In this document: positions 7,411 to 15,887 of the stretch, piece after piece
Position numbering within the stretch: the stretch's first letter is position 1
Layout: the number at the start of each line of letters is the position of its first letter
Source: Syntrophaceae bacterium UBA7544
Lineage (GTDB): Bacteria; Desulfobacterota; Syntrophia; Syntrophales; Smithellaceae
DNA length: 15,887 bases
Direction of reading: 5' to 3'
NCBI GenBank assembly: GCA_002479215.1
Contig: DLME01000283.1
Coordinates: 1 to 15,887 of the forward strand
Position numbers and translations under genes: made by a program
The notes under the pieces: model-generated
Database searches by the model: none
What the model was told of the DNA's origin: nothing
Seen by the model: the letters and a program-made list of their open reading frames with translations, nothing else

Positions 7411-7470
7411 CAATTCAATACAGCGGATCGGCAGGCTACGCCCGCCTCCCCGTGAGCTTTGGCGTCGCCC
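7405..7470 (+). other. attC-like recombination site at cassette end (right half degenerate)
   Basis: AGCTAACAATTCAATACAGC begins the segment: a TAACAATTC start followed by a GCGGA-type box is the common left half (R''-L'') of attC sites. A GC-rich stretch with GGCAGGC-TAC-GCCCGCC (one A-C mismatch) follows as the hairpin centre. The expected mirror L'-R' (CCGCTG...GTTAGCT) is not present; TGAGCTTTGGCGTC (7453-7466) may be what is left. The remainder of the gap to the tRNA promoter (7471-7576) holds a 12-bp palindrome TATCTGCAGATA (7512-7523) and no ORF I can support. Confidence 0.5.
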
Positions 7471-7576
7471 TACCAAAAATCACCTTCCTTAATTGAAGTG
7501 CGGGGGAAAGATATCTGCAGATACATCCAGCCAGCTCAGATTTCACGCCTATCTATAAGATTTTTTAAAAATTTAC

Positions 7577-7605
7577 TTGACAAAACCAGCCATAAAAATT
7601 AGATT
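7577..7605 (+). promoter_or_regulatory. Promoter of the tRNA-rpmG-secE cluster
   Basis: A perfect TTGACA (7577-7582), a 17-nt spacer and TAGATT (7600-7605, 4 of 6 to TATAAT). The AT tract ttttttaaaaattt just upstream (7561-7574) looks like an UP element, common for stable RNA operons. The predicted start near 7612 leaves about 80 nt before the first tRNA. No other clear promoter was found between the tRNAs and rpoC, though I cannot exclude internal ones. Confidence 0.7.
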
Positions 7606-7691
7606 CGGCAATTCGCTTAAGGGCGTAGTTGTGTCTTTTTGTGTTTAAAGGCATAAGGGCTTAATATTTAAAGAGAAATAAGGTGGGATTT

Positions 7692-7767
7692 GCTGGCGTA
7701 GCTCAATCGGTAGAGCAGCTGATTTGTAATCAGCAGGTTGCGGGTTCGAGTCCCATCGCCAGCTCCA
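7692..7767 (+). tRNA. tRNA-Thr(UGU)
   Basis: Cloverleaf with acceptor GCTGGCG/CGCCAGC, anticodon loop TTTGTAA giving UGU, T loop TTCGAGT, discriminator T7764 and an encoded CCA (7765-7767). The T stem has a C7741-A7755 mismatch and a G-T pair, which is slightly unusual. First of a Thr-Tyr-Gly-Thr cluster. Confidence 0.96.
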
Positions 7768-7785
7768 GTTTGGCTATTATATACT

Positions 7786-7870
7786 GGAGGGGTTCCCGAG
7801 CGGCCAAAGGGAGCAGACTGTAAATCTGCCGGCGGAGCCTACGGAGGTTCGAATCCTCCCCCCTCCACCA
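7786..7870 (+). tRNA. tRNA-Tyr(GUA)
   Basis: 85 nt with encoded CCA. Acceptor GGAGGGG/CCCCTCC, anticodon loop CTGTAAA giving GUA, and the long variable arm of class II tRNAs. Lies 18 nt after tRNA-Thr(UGU), so it is cut from the same precursor. Confidence 0.97.
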
Positions 7871-7892
7871 AGGATTTTTTGAAGCTGGATAA

Positions 7893-7968
7893 GCGGGAGT
7901 AGCTCAGTGGCTAGAGCGTCAGCCTTCCAAGCTGAGGGTCGCGGGTTCGAATCCCGTTTCCCGCTCCA
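7893..7968 (+). tRNA. tRNA-Gly(UCC)
   Basis: 76 nt with encoded CCA. Acceptor GCGGGAG/TTCCCGC, anticodon loop CTTCCAA giving UCC, T loop TTCGAAT. Third in the cluster. Confidence 0.97.
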
Positions 7969-8006
7969 AGTATTTTATAAAATACGGGCAAAGTCTAAGA
8001 GATTGC

Positions 8007-8082
8007 GCCCACGTAGCTCAGTTGGTAGAGCACATCCTTGGTAAGGATGAGGTCACCAGTTCAATCCTGGTCGTGGGCTCCA
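8007..8082 (+). tRNA. tRNA-Thr(GGU)
   Basis: 76 nt with encoded CCA. Acceptor GCCCACG/CGTGGGC, anticodon loop TTGGTAA giving GGU, and a fully paired T stem ACCAG/CTGGT. In many bacteria tuf follows this tRNA; here rpmG starts 13 nt downstream. Confidence 0.97.
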
Positions 8083-8095
8083 GTTAAGGAGAGTT

Positions 8096-8245
8096 ATGAG
8101 GAGCAATATTATATTGGCTTGTACGGAATGCAAGCAAAGAAATTACGTTACGACAAAAAATAAGCGCACCATCCAGAACCGCCTGGAGATGAACAAATAC
8201 TGCAAGTTTTGCCGGGGGCATAAGCTGCACAGGGAAACAAAATAG
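8096..8245 (+). CDS. rpmG: 50S ribosomal protein L33
   Basis: 49 residues, the usual length of L33, a small basic protein of the large ribosomal subunit near the E site. Seen: [17 protein letters not shown] at the N terminus and [17 protein letters not shown] at the C terminus. Both CxxC pairs are present (C9/C12 and C36/C39), so this is the zinc-binding (C+) form. AAGGAG lies just upstream of the ATG. It lies between tRNA-Thr(GGU) and tRNA-Trp, a position well known in proteobacteria and relatives. Confidence 0.96.
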   Translation: MRSNIILACTECKQRNYVTTKNKRTIQNRLEMNKYCKFCRGHKLHRETK

Positions 8246-8258
8246 GTGATACGGGCAT

Positions 8259-8335
8259 AGGCCAGTAGCTCTAATGGATAGAGCGCCGGACTCCAAATCC
8301 GGATGCTGGGGGTTCAAGTCCCTCCTGGCCTGCCA
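8259..8335 (+). tRNA. tRNA-Trp(CCA)
   Basis: 77 nt with encoded CCA tail. Acceptor AGGCCAG/CTGGCCT, anticodon loop CTCCAAA giving CCA, T loop TTCAAGT. It lies 13 nt after rpmG and 27 nt before secE, so it must be excised from the mRNA. Confidence 0.97.
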
Positions 8336-8362
8336 TTTCTTTTGGCCAAAGGATTTTAAAAT

Positions 8363-8566
8363 ATGGAACAGATCAAAAGAATATTTCAAAAAGTAATTCA
8401 ATTTCTCAGCGAAGCTAAGACGGAGCTGAAAAAAGTTACCTGGCCTTCCCCGAAGCAGACCTTAGCTTCTACTTCGGTTGTTATTATTATCGTTTTTATT
8501 GTAGCGATTTATCTAGGTATAGTTGATTACGTTCTTGCTAAACTCGTTAAATATATTTTAGGTTAG
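8363..8566 (+). CDS. secE: Preprotein translocase subunit SecE
   Basis: 67 residues, the short single-membrane-segment SecE common outside enterobacteria. It clamps the two halves of SecY in the inner-membrane translocon. Seen: an amphipathic N-terminal helix ending in the signature FLSEAKTELKKVTWPSPKQT (residues 14-33) and one membrane segment (about 37-58, SVVIIIVFIVAIYLGIVDYV). The AAGGA ribosome site is 9 nt before the ATG. nusG follows after 4 nt, so the two are translationally linked. Confidence 0.97.
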   Translation: MEQIKRIFQKVIQFLSEAKTELKKVTWPSPKQTLASTSVVIIIVFIVAIYLGIVDYVLAKLVKYILG

Positions 8567-8570
8567 CATA

Positions 8571-9101
8571 ATGGCTTTTAAATGGTACGTTGTTCACACA
8601 TATTCCGGATACGAAAACAAAGTGAAAATGAGCCTGCAAGAAAGAATTGAGATGGCCGGCGCACAGGAGTATTTTTCGGATATTCTTATTCCTGAGGAAG
8701 ATGTCGTGGAATTGATTGCAGGAGAAAAGAAAACGTCCAAGCGCAAGTTTTTTCCCGGCTATATACTTGTCCGGATGGAAATGAGCGATGAAACCTGGCA
8801 CATTGTGAAAAACACGCCTAAAGTAACCGGTTTTATCGGCAGTAAGGATAAACCTTCGCCCATATCGGACAAGGATGTAGAAAATTTAAAAATCAGGATT
8901 GACGAGGGAACTTTAAAGCCCAAGCCTAAATTTAAATTCGATGTCGGTGATCATGTTAAAATCATCGATGGGCCGTTTACTAATTTTGACGGAGTTATTG
9001 ATGAAGTAAAGCCGGAAAAAAGCAAGCTCAGGGTTATCGTGAGCATTTTTGGCCGGCCGACACCGGTAGAATTGGATTTCATTCAGGTAACGCAAGGTTA
9101 A
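8571..9101 (+). CDS. nusG: Transcription termination/antitermination protein NusG
   Basis: 176 residues. NusG binds the RNA polymerase clamp, suppresses pausing and couples transcription to Rho or to the ribosome (S10). Seen: the N-terminal NGN domain with [14 protein letters not shown] (residues 4-17), [12 protein letters not shown] (about 61-72) and [12 protein letters not shown], then a C-terminal KOW domain (about 123-176) with [21 protein letters not shown]. No insertion domain is present. It lies 4 nt after secE and 56 nt before rplK; that gap shows no clear promoter. Confidence 0.97.
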   Translation: MAFKWYVVHTYSGYENKVKMSLQERIEMAGAQEYFSDILIPEEDVVELIAGEKKTSKRKFFPGYILVRMEMSDETWHIVKNTPKVTGFIGSKDKPSPISDKDVENLKIRIDEGTLKPKPKFKFDVGDHVKIIDGPFTNFDGVIDEVKPEKSKLRVIVSIFGRPTPVELDFIQVTQG

Positions 9102-9157
9102 TACTTCATAATACAGCTAAGCGATACTTAAAAAATTTATCGATTAGGGTGATCAAT

Positions 9158-9583
9158 ATGGCAAAAAAAGTTATTGCAAATATAAAATTACAGATAAAGG
9201 CAGGCAAGGCGACTCCTTCGCCGCCGATAGGTCCGGCGTTGGGACAGCATGGCGTCAACATTATGGAATTTTGCAAGGCGTACAATGCGATGACACAAAA
9301 TCAAGAGGGAATGATTATTCCAGTCGTGATTACCGTTTACGCAGATAGGTCCTTTACATTTATAACCAAAACGCCGCCGGCATCCGTGCTGCTCAAGCAA
9401 GCGGCCAAAATTGCCAAAGGTGCCAATGATCCCAAAAGAGAAAAAGTGGGTACGGTTACAGCTAAGCAAGTACAGGAAATTGCCGAGTTGAAATTTAACG
9501 ATTTAAATGCCGTGAATATTGAAGGCGCTATAAAGATAATCGCCGGTACGGCCAGGTCAATGGGAATAGAAATTGCGGGTTAA
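9158..9583 (+). CDS. rplK: 50S ribosomal protein L11
   Basis: 141 residues, exactly the usual length, from the ATG at 9158. The upstream GTG at 9149 would add MIN but falls inside the ribosome site (AGGGTGA), so I reject it. L11 binds the GTPase-associated region of 23S rRNA and is needed for the RelA stringent response. Seen: the Pro-rich [19 protein letters not shown] near the N terminus and the C-terminal rRNA-binding domain ending [13 protein letters not shown]. Confidence 0.97.
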   Translation: MAKKVIANIKLQIKAGKATPSPPIGPALGQHGVNIMEFCKAYNAMTQNQEGMIIPVVITVYADRSFTFITKTPPASVLLKQAAKIAKGANDPKREKVGTVTAKQVQEIAELKFNDLNAVNIEGAIKIIAGTARSMGIEIAG

Positions 9584-9601
9584 TAAGGACGAGGTTTTAT
9601 C

Positions 9602-10300
9602 ATGTTAAGAAAAGGCAAACGCATATTAGCAGCAAAAGCAAAAGTTAGCACGAATAAGCGCTACACACTTAAAGAGGCCGCGGAAATGGTTGTAGCGATG
9701 CCTGCTCCCAAATTTGACGAAACGGTTGATCTTGCTGTTCGTTTGGGTGTCAATCCCGCGCATGCCGATCAAATGGTTCGGGGCAGTGTGGTTTTACCCA
9801 ACGGTTTGGGCAAGTCGGTACGCGTTTTAGTATTCGCCAAGGGCGAAAAGGAAAAAGAAGCTTTGGAAGCCGGCGCGGATTTAATCGGCAATGATGAGAT
9901 TATTGAAAAAATCAAAGGCGGATGGCTGGAGTTTGACCGGGTGATCGCCACGCCGGATATGATGGGTTCCGTGGGAAAGATCGGCAAGATTTTAGGCCCG
10001 CGCGGTTTGATGCCCAATCCCAAGGTAGGAACTGTAACCTTTGAAGTGGCCAATGCGGTAAAAGAACTGAAAACGGGTAAAGTCGAATTCCGCGTGGAAA
10101 AAGCTGGAATCATTCATTCTCCCGTGGGCAAAGTTTCCTTCGGCGCCGAAAAATTGAGCGAAAACGCAAGCGCCTTATTGGAGACAATTATCAAATTAAA
10201 ACCGGCATCTAGTAAGGGAATTTATATTAAGAGTATTTCTCTCTCCAGCACAATGGGTGCGGGTGTGAGAATCGATCCTCTAGATTTTAAGATTGCTTAA
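9602..10300 (+). CDS. rplA: 50S ribosomal protein L1
   Basis: 232 residues, the typical length. L1 binds the mobile L1 stalk of 23S rRNA and helps release tRNA from the E site; in many bacteria it also represses its own rplKA message. Seen: the basic N terminus, [26 protein letters not shown] and the signature [19 protein letters not shown] (about residues 128-146). A GACGAGG ribosome site lies 7 nt upstream. It is 18 nt after rplK, giving the standard rplKA pair. Confidence 0.97.
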   Translation: MLRKGKRILAAKAKVSTNKRYTLKEAAEMVVAMPAPKFDETVDLAVRLGVNPAHADQMVRGSVVLPNGLGKSVRVLVFAKGEKEKEALEAGADLIGNDEIIEKIKGGWLEFDRVIATPDMMGSVGKIGKILGPRGLMPNPKVGTVTFEVANAVKELKTGKVEFRVEKAGIIHSPVGKVSFGAEKLSENASALLETIIKLKPASSKGIYIKSISLSSTMGAGVRIDPLDFKIA

Positions 10301-10330
10301 TAAAAGAGGAGTTAATCGTTTTAGTAAAAA

Positions 10331-10423
10331 GGTCGAAGACAGCAGGTACAGAAGTTTAAACGTAAAGCGGCCTGCCGAGACCGAGACTCGTAAGTAAAAC
10401 ATTTTTTAAAAAACGAGAATCGG
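10331..10423 (+). ncRNA. L10 leader (ribosomal protein L10-L12 autoregulatory mRNA element)
   Basis: The 213-nt rplA-rplJ gap contains GGTCGAAGACAGCAGG (10331-10346) and GCCTGCCGAGACC (about 10370-10382), which pair outer GGTC/GACC and inner CAGG/CCTG. This is the kink-turn-containing core recognised as the L10 leader, where the L10(L12)4 complex binds to repress rplJL translation. A second hairpin follows: CCGA-ga-CTCGT (10381-10391) with ACGAG-aa-TCGG (10413-10423). The remaining 90 nt before rplJ hold no supported gene. Identification is by pattern, not by a covariance model. Confidence 0.75.
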
Positions 10424-10513
10424 AGTTAGGTAAAAAATGGCGTTTTGTTCTGTATGTGGCTATATTCTCCGGCCTCAGGCAACTAAATTATTTTTGGAAA
10501 GGAGGCTGATAAA

Positions 10514-11038
10514 TTGGATCGGAGAACGAAAGAGCAAATAGTATCCGAACTGCACGAGAAACTTAAAGAAGCCAGACTAGGCGTTTTGACCAGTTTCAGC
10601 GGGATGAGCGTCAAGAAGATGGAAGCTTTGAGAAATGCGTTACGCAAGTCCAACTCTGAAGTGAAGGTTGTAAAAAACACTCTTTTGGGAATTGCCTCAA
10701 AAGAAACAGGCTTCAGTGTTCTTGCCGACCAGTTCCAATGGCCCATTGCCGTTGTGTTAAGCTATAAAGATCCGGTGGAACCGACAAAAGTTCTAATTGA
10801 TTTTGCCAAAAAAAATCCGGAACTGGAAATAAAAATCGGTGCGCTGGATGGCAAGATTTTAACCAAGGGCGATCTTAACATCTTGGCGGAATTACCCAGC
10901 AGGGATGTCCTTTTGGGTAAGTTAGTTTCGGTTATGGCAACGGTGCCGACATCATTCGTGACGGTTTTAAGCGGTGTCCCGAGAAACTTTGTGCAAGTGC
11001 TCAGTGCCTACTGTGATAAGAAAAAAACTTTAAACTAA
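10514..11038 (+). CDS. rplJ: 50S ribosomal protein L10
   Basis: 174 residues. L10 anchors the L7/L12 dimers to the ribosome to form the GTPase-recruiting stalk. Seen: the N-terminal [20 protein letters not shown] helix, [19 protein letters not shown] (rRNA-binding part) and the C-terminal helix that holds L12. The start is a TTG at 10514, chosen because a near-perfect AAAGGAGG lies 8 nt upstream and there is no in-frame ATG at the conserved N terminus. A weak start codon behind a strong ribosome site fits the translational control exerted through the L10 leader. Confidence 0.96.
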   Translation: MDRRTKEQIVSELHEKLKEARLGVLTSFSGMSVKKMEALRNALRKSNSEVKVVKNTLLGIASKETGFSVLADQFQWPIAVVLSYKDPVEPTKVLIDFAKKNPELEIKIGALDGKILTKGDLNILAELPSRDVLLGKLVSVMATVPTSFVTVLSGVPRNFVQVLSAYCDKKKTLN

Positions 11039-11066
11039 TAAAACATACAGAAAAGAGGATAGAAAA

Positions 11067-11456
11067 ATGTCAGGTAAAATTACTAAGGAAGACGTCGTAA
11101 AATTTATTGAAGAGATGACCGTGCTGGAGCTTTCCGCTCTGGTGAAAGAATTGGAAGAAAAGTTTGGTGTTTCTGCCGCAGCCCCGATGATGGCGGCGAT
11201 GGCCGTCCCGGGTGGAGCTCCGACAGCCGCAGCGGCTGAAGAGAAAACAGAATTCAACGCCATCCTCACCGGTTTTGGCGCGGAAAAAATTCAGGTAATA
11301 AAAGTCGTAAGGGCGATTACCGGATTAGGACTCAAGGAAGCAAAAGACCTGGTGGAAGGAATACCCAAGCCTATCAAGGAAGGCATTTCCAAAGATGAAG
11401 CTGCAGATATTAAGAAAAAAATTGAAGAAGTTGGTGGAACCGTCGAGATTAAATAA
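11067..11456 (+). CDS. rplL: 50S ribosomal protein L7/L12
   Basis: 129 residues. The stalk protein that recruits translation factors, present in multiple dimers on L10. Seen: N-terminal dimerisation helices ([20 protein letters not shown]), an Ala/Pro/Met-rich flexible hinge (about residues 36-58), and the conserved C-terminal domain with [20 protein letters not shown] and [23 protein letters not shown] is 8 nt upstream. It follows rplJ after 28 nt and precedes rpoB by only 36 nt, with no attenuator in that gap, unlike enterobacteria. Confidence 0.98.
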   Translation: MSGKITKEDVVKFIEEMTVLELSALVKELEEKFGVSAAAPMMAAMAVPGGAPTAAAAEEKTEFNAILTGFGAEKIQVIKVVRAITGLGLKEAKDLVEGIPKPIKEGISKDEAADIKKKIEEVGGTVEIK

Positions 11457-11492
11457 CTTAATCTCTAACAAATATTTTATTTAAAGGATGCT

Positions 11493-14400
11493 ATGGACAA
11501 ATTTAGAAAAAATTTTGGCCGGGTAAAAAAGATACTGGATATTCCCAATTTAATTGAAATCCAGACAACATCTTACGAGAAATTTCTCCAAAAGGATTTG
11601 GCAGCCGCGAAAAGGAGCAATGTCGGTCTGCAGGGCGCTTTTAAGAGCGTTTTTCCCATTTCGGATTTTAGCGGGAAATGTTCTTTGGAGTTTGTCAGCT
11701 ATAAAATTGGCGATGTCCGGTATGACATAAAAGAATGTATCCAAAAAGGCATGACCTATGCCGCTCCTTTGAAAATTGTGGTGAGACTGGTCGTATTTGA
11801 TACTGACCGTATTGCCGACGCCAAAATCGGCAGGGAAGCAACCGAGACAAAGCCGATACGCGACATCAAGGAACAAGAAATATACTTCGGCGAAATCCCG
11901 CTGATGACTGAAAACGGCACTTTCATAGTTAACGGTACGGAGCGGGTTATTGTCAGCCAGCTGCACCGTTCGCCCGGCATCTTCTTTGATCATGACAAAG
12001 GGAAAACCGTGGCCAGCGGCAAACTGATTTATTCAGCGCGAGTTATTCCTATCAGAGGTTCTTGGCTGGATTTGGAATTTGATTCTAAGGATCTTCTATA
12101 TGTGAGGATTGACCGCCGCCGTAAAATGCCAATAACTATTTTGCTAAAGGCGATGGGCAATTCAACGGAATTTATTCTCAATTATTTTTACAGCATCGAA
12201 AAAGTTACAATTGAAGGTGAAAAGCTTTATTTTACCGCTGATGATACGCTTGCCGGTCAAAAAGCTCCTGAAGATATCAAAGATCCAAAAAGCGGGGAAG
12301 TGATAATCAAGAAGGGGCGTAAACTGACCAAACCCCTTTTGAAAAGGGTATTGGATGCCAGCGTTAAGCGCATTGCCATCAAGGAAACCGATCTTGCCGG
12401 AAAGATTCTTTCTTCGGATGTTCGTGATCCCAAAACGGGTGAAATTATCTTCCATTGCAATGAAGAATTGCCCTTAAATGGTTTGGAAACAGCCAGACAG
12501 AAGGGTATAAATGAGTTAAACTTCATTTATCTCGATGAAGATCTGGATAATGCTGCTATTCGGGATACCTTGTTGATGGATAAAATCGATACTTCTGAAG
12601 ATGCCGTATTGGAAATATATCGCCGATTGCGTCCAAGCAATCCTCCTACGCCGGAAACGGCAGCTAAATTTTTTCGGAGCCTGTTTTTTGAACCGGAAAC
12701 TTACGATCTTTCGGATGTGGGCCGGGCAAAGATGAATTACAAATTGCATTTGAATGTGCCGACTGACGTGACAGTGTTACGCAATGAAGATATTTTGTCC
12801 GCGGTTAAATATTTGATCGCTTTGAAAAATGGTGCCGGTGATTGCAGTGTAGATGATATCGACCATTTAGGTAACCGCAGAGTAAGGTCTGTCGGAGAAC
12901 TTATTGAAAATCAATATCGCATCGGTTTAGTGCGCATGGAGCGGGCAATCAAAGAAAAAATGAGCCTGCAGGATATTGAAACAATGATGCCGCATGACCT
13001 GATTAACGCCAAGCCTGTATCAGCCGTTGTTAATGAATTTTTCGGTTCGAGCCAGCTTTCTCAGTTTATGGATCAGACCAATCCTCTTTCTGAAATTACG
13101 CATAAAAGACGCCTGTCCGCATTGGGGCCTGGCGGTTTAACGCGTGAAAGGGCCGGATTTGAAGTTCGCGACGTCCATCCTACACATTATGGCCGCATCT
13201 GCCCCATAGAAACTCCGGAAGGACCTAATATAGGTTTGATTGTGTCTCTTAGCACTTACGCCCGGGTTAACGAATTTGGTTTTATTGAGACACCTTATAA
13301 GATAGTGGAAAATGGCAAAGTATTGAACGATGTCCGTTTTATGACGGCAATTGAAGAAGAGAACCAGATCATCGCGCCGGCTGATCGTCCCTTGGACAAG
13401 CATGGTAAGTTTGTCGAGGAATTAATCTCCGTTAGAAAAGGGGGCGATTTTATTTCTGTTGTGCCGGAAGAACTTAAAATGATGGACGTTTCTCCCAACC
13501 AACTTGTCAGTGTAGCGGCGGCATTAATTCCCTTCCTGGAACATGATGATGCTAACCGTGCGCTCATGGGATCCAATATGCAAAGGCAAGCTGTCCCGCT
13601 GATGTGCCCGGAAATGCCGATAGTGGGCACTGGTATGGAATCGGTTGTTGCGCGTGATTCCGGAGCGGTACTTGTAGCCAAAAGAGCGGGACATATAGAA
13701 ACCGTTGATGCTTCCCGGATTGTTATTCGCGCCGACCATCCCGAAGAGGACGGCATTGATAGCGGCGTTGATATTTATCCTTTAGCTAAATACCAGCGCT
13801 CTAATCAGGATACATGTTTTAATCAGAAGCCGATAGTTAATATCGGTGAACGAATCAATAAAAAAGATATATTAGCCGATGGGCCGGCAACAGATGACGG
13901 TGAGTTAGCACTAGGCAGGAATGTCATGGTTGCCTTCATGTCCTGGGGTGGTTACAATTATGAAGACTCTATCTTGGTTAGTGAAAGAATAGTCAAAGAG
14001 GATATTTACACCTCGATTCATATCGAGGAATTTGAAACTATGGCCCGTGATACCAAGCTGGGTAAAGAAGAGATTACTCGAGACATTCCCAATGTTGGTG
14101 AAGAAGCGCTAAGAAACTTAGATGAAAGTGGCATTATTCGCATTGGCGTTTCAGTCAGGCCCGGAGATATCCTTGTCGGCAAGATTACCCCCAAAGGAGA
14201 GACCCAGCTTTCTGCTGAAGAAAAACTCTTACGGGCAATATTCGGCGAGAAGGCCAGTGATGTGCGTGATACATCTTTACGCGTGCCTCCCGGAGTTGAA
14301 GGTACGGTTATTGATGCAAAAATATTTACAAGGAAAGGCACGGACAGAGACTTGCGATCTCAAGCCATCGAAGCCGACGCCATTGAGCAATTAACTAAAG

Positions 14401-15629
14401 ATAGAGATGATGAAATTCGCATTCTTACCGAAACAATAAAAAAGGATGTGGCGAAACTTGTTAACGGAAAAACTATCTCCACAAAGATTGTCGATGCCAA
14501 AAAGAAAACTCTTTTAAAAAAGGGTGACAAGATCACTAAAGATATTTTGAATGATCTTCCCTTTAGTTACTGGAAAGATATTACTATTGCCGAAAGTGAA
14601 AGTACCGAGGAAAAGTTAACCAACTTGCTTTCTTCCATGGAGAGAAAAATAGATTTTATTCGAGCGCATTTTGAAGAAAAGCTGGAGAAGATTAAAGCGA
14701 GCGACGAACTTCCTCCCGGGGTAATAAAAATGGTTAAGGTTTATATCGCCATTAAGAGAAAACTTTCAGTTGGCGATAAAATGGCAGGAAGGCACGGCAA
14801 CAAAGGCGTGCTATCGCGTATTTTGCCGGAAGAAGACATGCCTTATTTTGCCGATGGCTCTACGGTAGACATCGTCCTTAATCCCTTAGGGGTTCCTTCG
14901 CGAATGAATGTCGGACAAATTCTCGAGACTCATTTAGGCTGGGCGGCAAAATCAATCGGTGAAAGTTTGAATGAACTTTTAGAAAAGAATTTTAATTTGA
15001 ATAATGTCAAAAACGAATTGAAAAAAGCATATTCTTCGCCGGATTTTGACAAATTTATCGATCAGGCTTCCGCTGATGATGTTAAGAGCTTTGTCGGGCG
15101 GTTAAAAAAAGGGATGCTTGTGGCCAGCCCTGTTTTTGACGGTTGCCCCGAAACTCAGATTAGAGAAATGCTGGAAAAAGCTGAATTGCCGGAAAAAGGA
15201 CAAGCAATGCTGTTTGATGGTCGAACCGGTGAGCCTTTTGATCAGGAAGTTACAGTAGGAATCATTTATATGATGAAGCTGCACCACTTGGTTGATAATA
15301 AAATTCATGCTCGTTCCATAGGCCCATATTCTCTGGTGACCCAGCAGCCCTTGGGCGGTAAAGCTCAGTTTGGCGGGCAAAGATTAGGTGAAATGGAAGT
15401 GTGGGCTATGGAGGCTTACGGGGCTTCTTATACCCTGCAGGAATTTCTTACGGTCAAATCCGATGATGTAGCCGGCCGGACAAGGATTTACGAATCTATC
15501 GTTAAAGGTGAGCATACATTTGAGCCGGGTCTGCCGGAATCTTTCAATGTGCTTGTTAAAGAATTGCAAAGCCTCGGCTTAGATGTGGAATTGGTTGAAG
15601 AAACCGACGAAGTGAGCACACAGAAATAA
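11493..15629 (+). CDS. rpoB: DNA-directed RNA polymerase subunit beta
   Basis: 1378 residues, full length for the proteobacterial type. It forms one pincer of RNA polymerase and part of the active centre. Seen: [21 protein letters not shown] in the N-terminal protrusion (about 147-167), the rifampicin pocket [11 protein letters not shown] (518-528) with D527, H537 and S542 at the positions of E. coli D516, H526 and S531, [12 protein letters not shown] (1094-1105) with the two active-site Lys K1096 and K1104, and the C-terminal clamp segment [18 protein letters not shown]. The pocket residues are wild-type, which predicts rifampicin sensitivity. Residues about 255-355 contain two related DPK-x-GE-type repeats, as found in other bacterial beta subunits. 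AAAGG lies just upstream of the ATG. Confidence 0.98.
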   Translation: MDKFRKNFGRVKKILDIPNLIEIQTTSYEKFLQKDLAAAKRSNVGLQGAFKSVFPISDFSGKCSLEFVSYKIGDVRYDIKECIQKGMTYAAPLKIVVRLVVFDTDRIADAKIGREATETKPIRDIKEQEIYFGEIPLMTENGTFIVNGTERVIVSQLHRSPGIFFDHDKGKTVASGKLIYSARVIPIRGSWLDLEFDSKDLLYVRIDRRRKMPITILLKAMGNSTEFILNYFYSIEKVTIEGEKLYFTADDTLAGQKAPEDIKDPKSGEVIIKKGRKLTKPLLKRVLDASVKRIAIKETDLAGKILSSDVRDPKTGEIIFHCNEELPLNGLETARQKGINELNFIYLDEDLDNAAIRDTLLMDKIDTSEDAVLEIYRRLRPSNPPTPETAAKFFRSLFFEPETYDLSDVGRAKMNYKLHLNVPTDVTVLRNEDILSAVKYLIALKNGAGDCSVDDIDHLGNRRVRSVGELIENQYRIGLVRMERAIKEKMSLQDIETMMPHDLINAKPVSAVVNEFFGSSQLSQFMDQTNPLSEITHKRRLSALGPGGLTRERAGFEVRDVHPTHYGRICPIETPEGPNIGLIVSLSTYARVNEFGFIETPYKIVENGKVLNDVRFMTAIEEENQIIAPADRPLDKHGKFVEELISVRKGGDFISVVPEELKMMDVSPNQLVSVAAALIPFLEHDDANRALMGSNMQRQAVPLMCPEMPIVGTGMESVVARDSGAVLVAKRAGHIETVDASRIVIRADHPEEDGIDSGVDIYPLAKYQRSNQDTCFNQKPIVNIGERINKKDILADGPATDDGELALGRNVMVAFMSWGGYNYEDSILVSERIVKEDIYTSIHIEEFETMARDTKLGKEEITRDIPNVGEEALRNLDESGIIRIGVSVRPGDILVGKITPKGETQLSAEEKLLRAIFGEKASDVRDTSLRVPPGVEGTVIDAKIFTRKGTDRDLRSQAIEADAIEQLTKDRDDEIRILTETIKKDVAKLVNGKTISTKIVDAKKKTLLKKGDKITKDILNDLPFSYWKDITIAESESTEEKLTNLLSSMERKIDFIRAHFEEKLEKIKASDELPPGVIKMVKVYIAIKRKLSVGDKMAGRHGNKGVLSRILPEEDMPYFADGSTVDIVLNPLGVPSRMNVGQILETHLGWAAKSIGESLNELLEKNFNLNNVKNELKKAYSSPDFDKFIDQASADDVKSFVGRLKKGMLVASPVFDGCPETQIREMLEKAELPEKGQAMLFDGRTGEPFDQEVTVGIIYMMKLHHLVDNKIHARSIGPYSLVTQQPLGGKAQFGGQRLGEMEVWAMEAYGASYTLQEFLTVKSDDVAGRTRIYESIVKGEHTFEPGLPESFNVLVKELQSLGLDVELVEETDEVSTQK

Positions 15630-15690
15630 TAAGATTAAGGCAGCTTTGTATAAGTGTGTAACATAATTTACCTAGATATTTAATAGTTAG

Positions 15691-15887
<197 letters not shown>

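Larger units (their letters stand above)
6897..7470 (+). mobile_element. Putative integron gene cassette with one ORF
   Basis: Unit bounded by GTTAGCT (6896-6902) and AGCTAAC (7405-7411), which are exact complements; the match extends to 10 nt (ATTGTTAGCT, 6893-6902, and AGCTAACAAT, 7405-7414). In integron cassettes the integrase cuts after the G of GTTRRRY, so the R' at the start and the R'' at the end come together in the excised circle and must be complementary, as seen here. The ORF starts 16 nt after the core and its TAA lies inside the end core, both typical of cassettes. The right boundary is uncertain because the right half of the 3' site is degenerate; 7470 is an estimate. Confidence 0.6.

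Noticed and set aside
8084..8401. A 105-codon minus-strand frame containing RRDLNPQHPDLESG
   Set aside because: That peptide is the well-known false translation of the antisense strand of a tRNA gene (here tRNA-Trp), and the frame also covers rpmG.
10437..10541. A 34-codon ORF in the rplA-rplJ gap beginning MAFCSVCGY
   Set aside because: The CxxC pair is suggestive, but it overlaps the rplJ start, lacks a good ribosome site and lies in the L10 regulatory leader. Conservation would be needed to accept it.
11457..11492. An rplL-rpoB attenuator or RNase III site as in enterobacteria
   Set aside because: The gap is only 36 nt and shows no hairpin.

Overview
The window looks like a chromosomal stretch from a Desulfobacterota-type bacterium (former Deltaproteobacteria; a Syntrophales-like member is a reasonable guess). 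The evidence is the classical beta-type tRNA-rpmG-secE-nusG-rplKAJL-rpoBC order, the short LeuC/LeuD forms, a methionine synthase whose reactivation domain is a separate protein, and a leucine leader peptide with an attenuator. This placement is inference from gene content; no 16S gene or taxonomic search is available.

Left part (1-6530, all minus strand): a leucine operon read right to left. A sigma70-like promoter (6502-6530) is followed by a Leu-rich leader peptide (6346-6465), a strong intrinsic terminator acting as attenuator (6286-6320), then leuA, leuC, leuD and leuB. Downstream on the same strand come a stand-alone B12-dependent methionine synthase reactivation domain and the N-terminal part of methionine synthase (metH), cut by the left window edge. 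LeuA makes 2-isopropylmalate, LeuCD isomerises it and LeuB oxidises it toward leucine. The leuC-leuD and leuD-leuB gaps each hold palindromic repeats.

Middle (6541-7480, plus strand): a small, AT-rich accessory island. It holds the last ~45 codons of an integron-type tyrosine recombinase, a 176-nt segment whose ends are inverted copies of one palindrome, and one gene-cassette-like unit. The unit carries an unrecognised membrane-anchored 163-aa protein whose stop codon lies in an attC-like core site. The core at the cassette start (GTTAGCT) is the exact complement of the core at its end (AGCTAAC), as expected for an integron cassette. This looks like the remnant of a chromosomal integron with the integrase pointing toward its cassette.

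Right part (7577-15887, plus strand): a strong promoter drives tRNA-Thr(UGU), tRNA-Tyr(GUA), tRNA-Gly(UCC) and tRNA-Thr(GGU), then rpmG, tRNA-Trp(CCA), secE, nusG, rplK, rplA, the L10 leader, rplJ, rplL, rpoB and the start of rpoC. The tuf gene that usually sits between the last tRNA-Thr and rpmG/secE is absent. This block makes translation and transcription components and is conserved in order across bacteria.
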